A DNA stretch of 5,961 nucleotides from WTJX01 sp045106295 (GTDB lineage Bacteria > Bacteroidota > Bacteroidia > Cytophagales > JAAEPT01), in the NCBI GenBank assembly GCA_045106295.1, contig JBGCEI010000017.1, positions 1 through 5,961 on the forward strand. The letters are read 5' to 3'. A program made the translations under genes and the position numbers. The notes beneath the pieces were generated by a model, which worked only from the letters and a program-made list of their open reading frames with translations, was not told the DNA's origin and did not search any database. This document shows, in pieces, positions 1 through 5,961 of this stretch; position 1 is the first letter of the stretch, and the number at the start of each line of letters is the position of its first letter.

Positions 1-414
1 CAAGTAAAATCAGTAATCATTCCTACTGATACAGTGTACGATATTAATGCAGGAGAGGCACATTACTTTGTGGCACTAGCAACTACTGAAGGCTTGCCAG
101 AGGATAAAATATTAGGAGAATTATATGCTTTAAACCAAAAAGAGTTTCCACAAGCTCAATTAAAGGCAAATATTTTTAGTTACAACACTTCTCTTTCTGT
201 GATTAGAGTGCGCACATTTGACTATAGGCAGACAGCCGAAATTTATATTCAATTAATGACGGAACCAGGGAATCTATTAGACAACTATAGTTCGTTTATT
301 AAGCATCATTTTATTATTACACAAACTAATCTTTTTCGTTTAATGAAATCAAACGATTTACAAGGATACCTTGATTTCTACAATGAACGTTATCTTAATA
401 TTATAAAACAGTAG
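1..414 (+). CDS. C-terminal fragment of a probable SprE/PorW-like envelope protein (5' end outside window)
   Basis: The reading frame is open from base 1 to a TAG at 412-414 (137 codons), so this is the 3' end of a longer gene. A GTG at 34 lies in frame but is internal, because the frame continues upstream with conserved-looking sequence. The visible part has a compact alpha/beta pattern: HYFVALA near residue 21, a helix with LYALNQKEFP near residue 42, a strand with VIRVRTF near residue 67, a helix with AEIYIQL, then FIITQTNLFRLM and a final DLQGYLDFYNERY before the stop. From memory of the family, this HYF...N..F...VR.F...A..Y...F.I...N...L...Y..FY pattern resembles the C-terminus of SprE/PorW, the TPR lipoprotein of the Bacteroidota type IX secretion and gliding apparatus. 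No TPR repeats or lipobox can be seen here because the N-terminal part is missing, so the assignment is tentative. It could be another Bacteroidota TPR-type protein. Ten bases separate it from the next gene. Confidence 0.55.
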   Translation, partial: QVKSVIIPTDTVYDINAGEAHYFVALATTEGLPEDKILGELYALNQKEFPQAQLKANIFSYNTSLSVIRVRTFDYRQTAEIYIQLMTEPGNLLDNYSSFIKHHFIITQTNLFRLMKSNDLQGYLDFYNERYLNIIKQ

Positions 415-424
415 TCAATAAAGC

Positions 425-2839
425 GTGAAACATTTTTTAAGTTCTTTACCTACGACCATAAAATTGCTTTGGATTACATTCTTAGCGGGAATAGTGATTG
501 TTATTTTCTATGTGTTTGCTGTAGCAACGAATTTAGGTGGCTTATCAGGTAAAATACCTTCTCTCCGAATATTAGAAAACCCGAGAACAGAAGTAGCATC
601 AGAAATGTATGCAGCTGATGGTTTGGTATTAGGAAAATACTTTAGGTCTAACAGAACTCCCATTCCTTACGATTCTATTTCGAAAAAAGTAATTAATACC
701 CTTTTAGCTACAGAAGACATCCGTTTTTATGATCACCACGGAATTGACTTGACAGGTACACTTTCCATTGTTTGGTATTTAATAAAAGGAGATAAAAGAG
801 GGGCAAGTACCATTACACAACAGTTGGCGAAAAATTTATTTAAAACCAGACAAAAAGAAGCCAAAGGAACCCTGACAGGAGTACCTGGATTAGGAAAAGT
901 GATTATGAAAACCAAAGAGTGGATTACTTCTATTCGCCTAGAACGTTCTTACACCAAAAAAGAGATCATGACAATGTATCTCAATACGGTAGATTTTGGG
1001 AGTAATTCATTTGGAATAAAAGTAGCGGCACAAACATTTTTTGGTAAGCCTCAAAGTCAGTTAAAATGGGAAGAAGCAGCTGTTTTAATTGGCTTACTAA
1101 AAGCGCCTACTAGGTATAGTCCCGTTCTCCACCCCCAAAGGGCTTTGTTTAGAAGAAACACTATTTTAGACCAGTTAGCAAAATATGAATTTGTTAATTC
1201 TGATTCTATTTTAAGAATAAGAAATGATAGTATCCAATTACATTACAATGTAGAAAATCAAAATCAAGGAATCGCTCCCTACTTTAGATCTATTGCTTCT
1301 CGTTACTTAAGAAACTGGTGTAAAAACAATGGATTCGACCTCTATTCTGATGGGCTAAAGATTTATACTACGATTGATTCCAAAATGCAGATATATGCAG
1401 AAAAATCAATGGCGAGTCACCTCACCTATTTGCAAAGAGCATTTTTAAGAGAATGGGGCGATTACAAACCATGGGCTGGTGATGAACATAAAGAGCGATT
1501 GACCGAAAAGTCTCTTCACAACGACAAAGTAGTGTGGAATCAAATTAAACGAACAGATTTTTACCGACAGATAAAGAAAAAGTATGGAAATGATACATTA
1601 GCCATACAGAAAGAATTAATTACGCCTCAAAAGCTAAATGTATTCACATGGAAAGGAAGTGTAGATACCGTAATGACACCTTTGCAACGAGTGGCTCACC
1701 ATTTACGTTTTCTACAAACAGGATTTATGTCGATGGAACCCCTTACGGGTAATATTAAAGCATGGGTAGGAGGTATTGATTACCGCCATTTTAAATACGA
1801 CCATGTGAAACAAGGAAAGCGGCAGCCAGGCTCATCTTTTAAGCCAATGGTTTACGCTACGGCATTTGAAGAAGCAGGAGATGTGTACTCACCTTGTTAT
1901 AAAGCAGTAGACCAACCGGTGACATTCGTAGTAGGGTCTGGTAGAAAAGATATACTTCACCTTAATAAAAAAGAAGATAACAAAGAGCGAGAAGAGAAAA
2001 AAGATGAAGATGCAGTAGAGGGAAATATTTGGACACCTAAAAATTCTAACAATAAATTTTCAGGAGATACCTTAACATTAAGACAGGCGCTTGCACGGTC
2101 CATCAACTCTATTACCGCATTAATGATGAAGAGTTTAGGTGACAGGACACCAAATGAAGTATTGAAATTTGCTCGCCAGTTAGGGTTTACCAGTGAAATT
2201 GCCGCCGTTCCAGCCATGAGTTTAGGCGTATTTGATGTTTCTGTTTACGAAATGGTAGGAGCATACAGTGCCTTTTTAAATAAAGGGACATGGATAGAAC
2301 CTACTTATATTTCTCGCATAGAAGATAAGTTCGGAAATGTATTGATGAAATTTACACCTGAAAGAAGAAAAGTATTGAGTGAAGAAACAGCCTACCTTAT
2401 GCTTTATATGTTACAGGGTGGCGTACAAGAAAAAGGAGGTACAGGAATGGGGATTCACAGTTATGGAATTACAGTAGGCAATGATATAGGAACAAAAACA
2501 GGAACAACACAAAATAGCTCTGATGGATGGTTTATGTGCGTTACCCCCGATTTAGTTTCTGGGTGTTGGGTAGGTGGTGATCATCGTTTGATCCGTTTTC
2601 AGTCTAAATATTTAGGCCAAGGTGCTCGTATGGCAATGCCGATAATTGGTCAATACCTCAAAGATGTGTACGCCGATAAAACGCTAGGCTACGAGCGTAA
2701 AAAATTTGAACGACCAGCCAATTTGTCTGTTTCACTAAACTGTAGTAGTAACACTAACCCTAAAGAGGGATTAACAGAAGGAGAATCGCAACAGACGTTC
2801 TCTATTGAAAATTCTTTCGATGACGATCTAGACCAATAA
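425..2839 (+). CDS. Class A penicillin-binding protein 1A (bifunctional GT51 glycosyltransferase / transpeptidase), first copy
   Basis: This enzyme polymerises lipid II into glycan strands and cross-links the peptides in the periplasm, as E. coli mrcA/PBP1A-type proteins do. A short cytoplasmic N-terminus is followed by one membrane segment (about residues 13-35). The GT51 domain keeps its motifs: catalytic E97 in EDIRFYDHHG, GASTITQQLAKN (126-137), E165 with RLERSYTKKEI and YLN (165-187), AAQTFFGK (201-208) and EAAVLIGLLKAPTRYSP (217-233). A long interdomain segment (about 325-425) follows. The transpeptidase domain has SxxK at S470-K473 (QPGSSFKP), SxN at S559-N561 and KTG at 691-693. Between SxxK and SxN sits a charged Lys/Glu-rich insertion (about 507-533) missing from the next gene's product. 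The tail after about 770 is polar and acidic. The GTG start is chosen because an in-frame TAA lies at 419-421 and the first in-frame ATG would remove the membrane anchor. No Shine-Dalgarno is visible. At 804 residues it is normal to slightly long for the family. All catalytic residues are present, so activity is expected. Confidence 0.96.
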   Translation: MKHFLSSLPTTIKLLWITFLAGIVIVIFYVFAVATNLGGLSGKIPSLRILENPRTEVASEMYAADGLVLGKYFRSNRTPIPYDSISKKVINTLLATEDIRFYDHHGIDLTGTLSIVWYLIKGDKRGASTITQQLAKNLFKTRQKEAKGTLTGVPGLGKVIMKTKEWITSIRLERSYTKKEIMTMYLNTVDFGSNSFGIKVAAQTFFGKPQSQLKWEEAAVLIGLLKAPTRYSPVLHPQRALFRRNTILDQLAKYEFVNSDSILRIRNDSIQLHYNVENQNQGIAPYFRSIASRYLRNWCKNNGFDLYSDGLKIYTTIDSKMQIYAEKSMASHLTYLQRAFLREWGDYKPWAGDEHKERLTEKSLHNDKVVWNQIKRTDFYRQIKKKYGNDTLAIQKELITPQKLNVFTWKGSVDTVMTPLQRVAHHLRFLQTGFMSMEPLTGNIKAWVGGIDYRHFKYDHVKQGKRQPGSSFKPMVYATAFEEAGDVYSPCYKAVDQPVTFVVGSGRKDILHLNKKEDNKEREEKKDEDAVEGNIWTPKNSNNKFSGDTLTLRQALARSINSITALMMKSLGDRTPNEVLKFARQLGFTSEIAAVPAMSLGVFDVSVYEMVGAYSAFLNKGTWIEPTYISRIEDKFGNVLMKFTPERRKVLSEETAYLMLYMLQGGVQEKGGTGMGIHSYGITVGNDIGTKTGTTQNSSDGWFMCVTPDLVSGCWVGGDHRLIRFQSKYLGQGARMAMPIIGQYLKDVYADKTLGYERKKFERPANLSVSLNCSSNTNPKEGLTEGESQQTFSIENSFDDDLDQ
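1943..2023 (+). other. Charged insertion within the transpeptidase domain of the first PBP1A
   Basis: These 27 codons (residues 507-533) encode a hydrophilic loop dominated by Lys, Glu and Asp, written in an almost uninterrupted purine-rich stretch from about 1966 to 2022. Anchoring the two tandem PBPs on the shared PVT...G...W.PK...SG..LTL block, the first copy has 29 residues between the G and the W where the second has 2. The position is between the SxxK and SxN motifs, so the loop would sit on the outer surface of the transpeptidase domain. The catalytic motifs either side are intact, so it is read as a tolerated surface loop; any role is unknown. Confidence 0.75.
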
Positions 2840-2841
2840 CG

Positions 2842-5112
2842 ATGTGGTATAAAAAAGTTATTCGTTCTTTTTGGTACCTATTGATAGGTGGGATATTTTC
2901 TGTTCTTCTTTTAGTGGGGAGCATATCTATTAACCTATTTGGTTTATTTGGAGACATCCCTTCCTTTACTATTCTAGAAAGCCCTAAAAAAGACTTAGCT
3001 ACTTCTATTTACTCAGAAGACGGTGTGTTAATGGGAAAATACTTTGATAGTGAAAACAGAGTAGATGTTCCATTTCATGAAATCTCTCCATATGTCATTA
3101 AAGCATTAGTAGCCACAGAAGACGAACGTTTTGAAAGTCATTCAGGCATAGATATGAGGGCTCTACTTCGTGTTGTAAAAGGCTTAATAACAGGAAATAG
3201 TTCTCTTGGTGGTGGAAGTACCATCAGTCAACAGTTAGCCAAGAATTTATTCCGAATGAGGGACGAACCTCGTTACAAAGGAAAACTATATAGCATAGGA
3301 GCAATCAGAATGTTTGCCATCAAGGTAAAAGAAATGATAACGGCTGTACGCTTAGAAAAATCGTATACGAAAAGAGAGATTATCACTATGTACCTCAATA
3401 CCGTTAGCTTTGGAAGTAGAAGTTTTGGGATACAAGCTGCTGCAAAAACCTTCTTTAATAAAAAACCAATTGACCTAAAAATAGAAGAAGCTGCTGTTTT
3501 GGTGGGAACATTAAAAGCAAATACAACATATAATCCCTATCTACATAAAGACAACTCATTCAAAAGAAGAAATGTAGTAATGTATCAAATGAAAAAATAC
3601 AACTACTTAGACGCCTCAGCTTATGATTCTTTAAAATACGTTCCTTTAAAATTAGATTACTCACCCGAAAATTACAACGAAGGAATAGCTCCTTATTTCA
3701 GATCGTCCATCAAAAGTAAAATTCAAACATGGTGTGAAAAGAATGGATACGACCTCTACAGAGGAGGATTAAAAGTACACACTACTATCAACAGTAAAGT
3801 ACAATTCGCTGCTGAAAAAGCAGTAAAAGAGCACATGAGTCAGCTTCAACGTACATTCCAATCAGATTGGAATGGGAAACAACCTTTTTCTAACGAATAC
3901 CTTATTACGCAGCTTAAAAAAACACCGTACTATTACGACTTAAAAAAGAAGTACAAGAGAAAGACAGACTCCATCAATTATTACTTAAATAAACGGCGAC
4001 CTTCTAGTGTGTTTACTTGGAATGGTATTAAAGATACAGTCATCAGTTTTGCAGGTGAATTTCGTCATCAGAAGCAGTTTTTACGTACCGGTTGTATTGC
4101 TTTTGATCCACATTCACGAGAAATAAAGGCTTGGGTTGGTGGTATCAATCATGAGTTATTTCCTTTAGACCATGTAAGTCAAACAAAAAGACAGCCTGGT
4201 TCTACTTTTAAACCTATTCTTTACGCTACAGCAATCATCAATGGCTATACGCCTTGCTCTACACTGCCAGACGCACCTGTTACCATCAGTGCTGGAGACG
4301 GATCTTTCTGGGAGCCAAAAGGAACTAATTATTCTGGTAAGTCACTTACGCTAAAAGAAGCATTAGCCCGTTCTATGAATAACATATCTGCCAAACTAAT
4401 GGAAAAAGTAGGTCCTACTAATGTAGTGGCATTTGCTAAATCAATTGGTATCGAAAGTGAGCTAAACCCTGTGCTTTCATTGGCATTAGGAACGAGCAAT
4501 GTTTCTGTATTAGAAATCACCAATGCGTATAATACATTTGTAGCAGGAGGCGTGTACAAAAAACCTATCTATATCAGTAAAATAGAAGATAAAACAGGGA
4601 AAGTAATCGCTGAATTCTCGAACGAAAGTTCTGCTGAAGAGGTAATGAGCAAAGAAAATGCGTATCAAGTCGTATCTCTTTTAAGAGGAAGTGTATTGCA
4701 CCCCAAAGGAACAGCTAGGCGATTAGACTCAGAGTACAATTTATTAGATAACGGAAATCAAATTGGTGGTAAAACAGGAACGACACAAAACTCAACAGAT
4801 GGTTGGTTTATGAGCATTACCAATAATCTAGTAGTTGGATGTTGGGTTGGAGGTGAAGACAATAACATACATTTCAAATCAGGTTTTTATGGACAAGGTG
4901 CTCGCATGGCAATGCCTATCATAGGTAAGCTTTTCAAACAACTCTATCAAGATAAGAAATCATCTATTCAGCCGTCTATTTTCCCATTACCAGAAGGAGT
5001 AGGTCATACGTTTATTGAAACTATTACTTGCGAAACCTCAACTACTGTTCTACCTGACTCATCTTTATTGTACACACCAGATAGTCAGGAAATAGAAGAT
5101 CCGTTGAATTAA
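2842..5112 (+). CDS. Class A penicillin-binding protein 1A (bifunctional GT51 glycosyltransferase / transpeptidase), second copy
   Basis: This is a second complete peptidoglycan synthase, collinear with the preceding gene product over its whole length; by eye roughly half of the residues match. It starts at an ATG two bases after the previous stop, which suggests translational coupling. One membrane segment spans about residues 11-34. GT51 motifs: catalytic E93 in EDERFESHSG, GGSTISQQLAKN (124-135), E164 with RLEKSYTKREI and YLN (164-186), AAKTFFNKK (200-208) and EAAVLVGTLKANTTYNP (216-232). In that last motif it has KANTTYNP where the first copy has the more classical KAPTRYSP; I recall KANTYYNP-like forms from other Bacteroidota PBPs, so this is probably a subtype trait and not damage. 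Transpeptidase motifs: S454-K457 (QPGSTFKP), S511-N513 and KTG at 644-646. It lacks the charged loop and has a shorter interdomain segment, which explain most of the 48-residue length difference. The tail after about 710 is polar and poorly conserved. All catalytic residues are present. Confidence 0.96.
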   Translation: MWYKKVIRSFWYLLIGGIFSVLLLVGSISINLFGLFGDIPSFTILESPKKDLATSIYSEDGVLMGKYFDSENRVDVPFHEISPYVIKALVATEDERFESHSGIDMRALLRVVKGLITGNSSLGGGSTISQQLAKNLFRMRDEPRYKGKLYSIGAIRMFAIKVKEMITAVRLEKSYTKREIITMYLNTVSFGSRSFGIQAAAKTFFNKKPIDLKIEEAAVLVGTLKANTTYNPYLHKDNSFKRRNVVMYQMKKYNYLDASAYDSLKYVPLKLDYSPENYNEGIAPYFRSSIKSKIQTWCEKNGYDLYRGGLKVHTTINSKVQFAAEKAVKEHMSQLQRTFQSDWNGKQPFSNEYLITQLKKTPYYYDLKKKYKRKTDSINYYLNKRRPSSVFTWNGIKDTVISFAGEFRHQKQFLRTGCIAFDPHSREIKAWVGGINHELFPLDHVSQTKRQPGSTFKPILYATAIINGYTPCSTLPDAPVTISAGDGSFWEPKGTNYSGKSLTLKEALARSMNNISAKLMEKVGPTNVVAFAKSIGIESELNPVLSLALGTSNVSVLEITNAYNTFVAGGVYKKPIYISKIEDKTGKVIAEFSNESSAEEVMSKENAYQVVSLLRGSVLHPKGTARRLDSEYNLLDNGNQIGGKTGTTQNSTDGWFMSITNNLVVGCWVGGEDNNIHFKSGFYGQGARMAMPIIGKLFKQLYQDKKSSIQPSIFPLPEGVGHTFIETITCETSTTVLPDSSLLYTPDSQEIEDPLN

Positions 5113-5115
5113 AAT

Positions 5116-5961
5116 ATGGCTAAAGTAAAATCATCTTTTTTTTGTCAGAGTTGTGGTGCTCAATCGCCCAAATGGTTAGGGAAATGTCCTTCTTGCCAAG
5201 CATGGAATACCTATGTAGAAGAAGTCATTCAAAGAGATGATGACAAAAGAGGTGATTGGAAGTCTGGTTCTACTGGTGGAGGCAATAAGCGATCTGCTAA
5301 ACCAACTGCCATTACGGCTATTAAATTCGAAGAACAAGACCGAACCGTCACACATGATACAGAACTAAACAGAGTGCTGGGCGGAGGTATTGTGCCAGGC
5401 TCCTTGGTGTTAATTGGTGGCGAACCAGGGATCGGAAAATCTACCTTAATGCTACAAATTGCTTTACAGCTAAAGGGTATGAAAATACTCTATGTAACAG
5501 GTGAAGAAAGTGAACAACAAATTAAAATGAGAGCCGAACGTTTAGGTTCTTTGTCAGAGAGTTGTTTCGTTTTGCCTGAAACAACCACACAATCTATTTT
5601 CCAACAGGTAGAAACATTAGAACCTCAATTGGTCATCATTGATTCTATTCAGACCTTGCAGTCCAATCATGTGGAATCTGTAGCAGGAAGTGTTTCTCAG
5701 GTACGTGAATGTACTGGGGAATTGATGAAATTTTCCAAAGAAACGGGAACTCCCGTTTTCTTAATTGGACACATTACCAAAGAAGGAACCATTGCAGGGC
5801 CCAAGCTGCTAGAACATATGGTGGATACGGTGCTACAATTTGAAGGAGATAGACATCTTGCGTATCGTATTTTACGAACGACTAAGAACAGATTTGGTTC
5901 TACGTCAGAACTAGGGATGTATGAGATGCAGGGTACAGGATTACGTCAAGTAAGTAACCCT
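5116..5961 (+). CDS. radA: DNA repair/recombination ATPase RadA (Sms), N-terminal part, 3' end outside window
   Basis: RadA is a cytoplasmic RecA-like, DnaB-type ring ATPase that helps RecA in recombination by promoting branch migration and extension of strand-exchange intermediates. The ATG at 5116 lies three bases after the previous stop and gives a standard N-terminus; no Shine-Dalgarno is seen. A C4 zinc finger uses C10, C13, C24 and C27 (CQSCGAQSPKWLGKCPSC), followed by a polar Gly/Lys/Ser linker (about 38-65). The ATPase core shows LGGGIVPGS (88-96), Walker A GEPGIGKST (102-110), TGEES (128-132), Walker B LVIIDSIQT (172-180), GHITKEG (218-224) and the RadA-specific KNRFG motif (257-261). 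The frame is open to the window edge after 282 residues. RadA proteins usually have about 450-460 residues, so the C-terminal Lon-protease-like domain lies outside. The identification is secure; membership in one transcript with the PBP genes is inferred from spacing only. Confidence 0.97.
   Translation, partial: MAKVKSSFFCQSCGAQSPKWLGKCPSCQAWNTYVEEVIQRDDDKRGDWKSGSTGGGNKRSAKPTAITAIKFEEQDRTVTHDTELNRVLGGGIVPGSLVLIGGEPGIGKSTLMLQIALQLKGMKILYVTGEESEQQIKMRAERLGSLSESCFVLPETTTQSIFQQVETLEPQLVIIDSIQTLQSNHVESVAGSVSQVRECTGELMKFSKETGTPVFLIGHITKEGTIAGPKLLEHMVDTVLQFEGDRHLAYRILRTTKNRFGSTSELGMYEMQGTGLRQVSNP

Larger units (their letters stand above)
425..5112 (+). repeat. Tandem duplication of a class A PBP gene (two diverged copies)
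   Basis: The two adjacent genes encode collinear proteins with the same order of membrane anchor, GT51, interdomain segment and transpeptidase domain. The strongest match is around the KTG motif and the following block (about 2490-2660 against 4765-4930), where GQGARMAMPIIG is identical. At the DNA level only short stretches agree, such as 23 bases at 2618-2640 and 4894-4916 with one mismatch, so this is an old duplication and not a recent one. Lineage-specific duplication here versus inheritance of an older pair cannot be told from this window. Confidence 0.85.

Noticed and set aside
34..36. GTG as start of a short 126-residue gene
   Set aside because: The frame is open upstream to base 1 and the upstream residues fit the same protein, so this is an internal Val codon of a truncated gene.
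415..424. Intergenic gap considered as a promoter
   Set aside because: Ten bases are too few for a Bacteroidota -33/-7 promoter, and I saw no convincing TAnnTTTG element tied to the gene junctions.
733..915. Open frame of 60 codons on the minus strand
   Set aside because: It lies wholly inside the GT51-coding part of the first PBP gene, opposite highly conserved motifs, and its translation has no recognisable features.
1957..2217. Open frame of 86 codons on the minus strand
   Set aside because: It is antisense to the transpeptidase region; its Ser/Phe-rich start is just the complement of the Lys/Glu-rich insertion in the real gene.
2618..2640. 23-base near-identical repeat with 4894-4916, considered as recent gene conversion or a recombination site
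   Set aside because: It encodes the conserved QGARMAMP block in both PBPs; flanking DNA diverges at synonymous sites, so protein constraint explains it.
4329..4559. Open frame of 76 codons on the minus strand
   Set aside because: It is antisense to the SxN region of the second PBP, where the sense frame is strongly conserved with its paralogue.
5136..5143. Run of eight T as a terminator or a phase-variable tract
   Set aside because: It lies in codons 7-10 of radA (SSFFC), has no stem-loop before it, and the frame is intact through the zinc finger. A tract of eight is short for phase variation, and no variant evidence is available.

Overview
The window is a tightly packed, one-directional (+ strand) stretch of an AT-rich bacterial chromosome holding four genes, two of them cut by the window edges. 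The likely host is a member of the Bacteroidota (Cytophagales or Flavobacteriia type). This rests on three things: the style of the penicillin-binding proteins (GxxTQNSSDGWFM and GQGARMAMPIIG type signatures and a long interdomain insert), the lack of Shine-Dalgarno sequences before the genes, and a first gene that resembles the C-terminus of the type IX secretion / gliding lipoprotein SprE/PorW. The taxonomic call is inference from protein style, not from a database match.

Layout: (1) 1-414, the C-terminal part of a protein whose start lies outside the window, tentatively a SprE/PorW-like protein. (2) 425-2839, a complete bifunctional class A penicillin-binding protein (PBP1A type, 804 residues, GTG start). 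(3) 2842-5112, a second complete class A PBP (756 residues), a diverged tandem paralogue of the first. (4) 5116-5961, the first 282 residues of the DNA repair/recombination ATPase RadA (Sms), running off the right edge. The gaps are 10, 2 and 3 bases, so all four could be read as one transcript. There is no intergenic stretch long enough to hold a promoter, terminator, RNA gene or riboswitch, and none was seen.

Together, the two PBPs would polymerise glycan strands from lipid II (GT51 domain) and cross-link them (transpeptidase domain) on the periplasmic face of the inner membrane. Both copies keep every catalytic motif I could check, so neither looks decayed. The upstream gene, if correctly read, belongs to the cell envelope too, whereas RadA is cytoplasmic and acts in homologous recombination; its linkage is probably just genomic neighbourhood.

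I found no clear evidence of a novel system, mobile element, CRISPR array or toxin/defence module. The points most worth a second look are the tandem PBP duplication with subtype-like differences, a charged 27-residue insertion in the transpeptidase domain of the first copy only, and the possible link of an envelope/secretion lipoprotein to the PBP pair.
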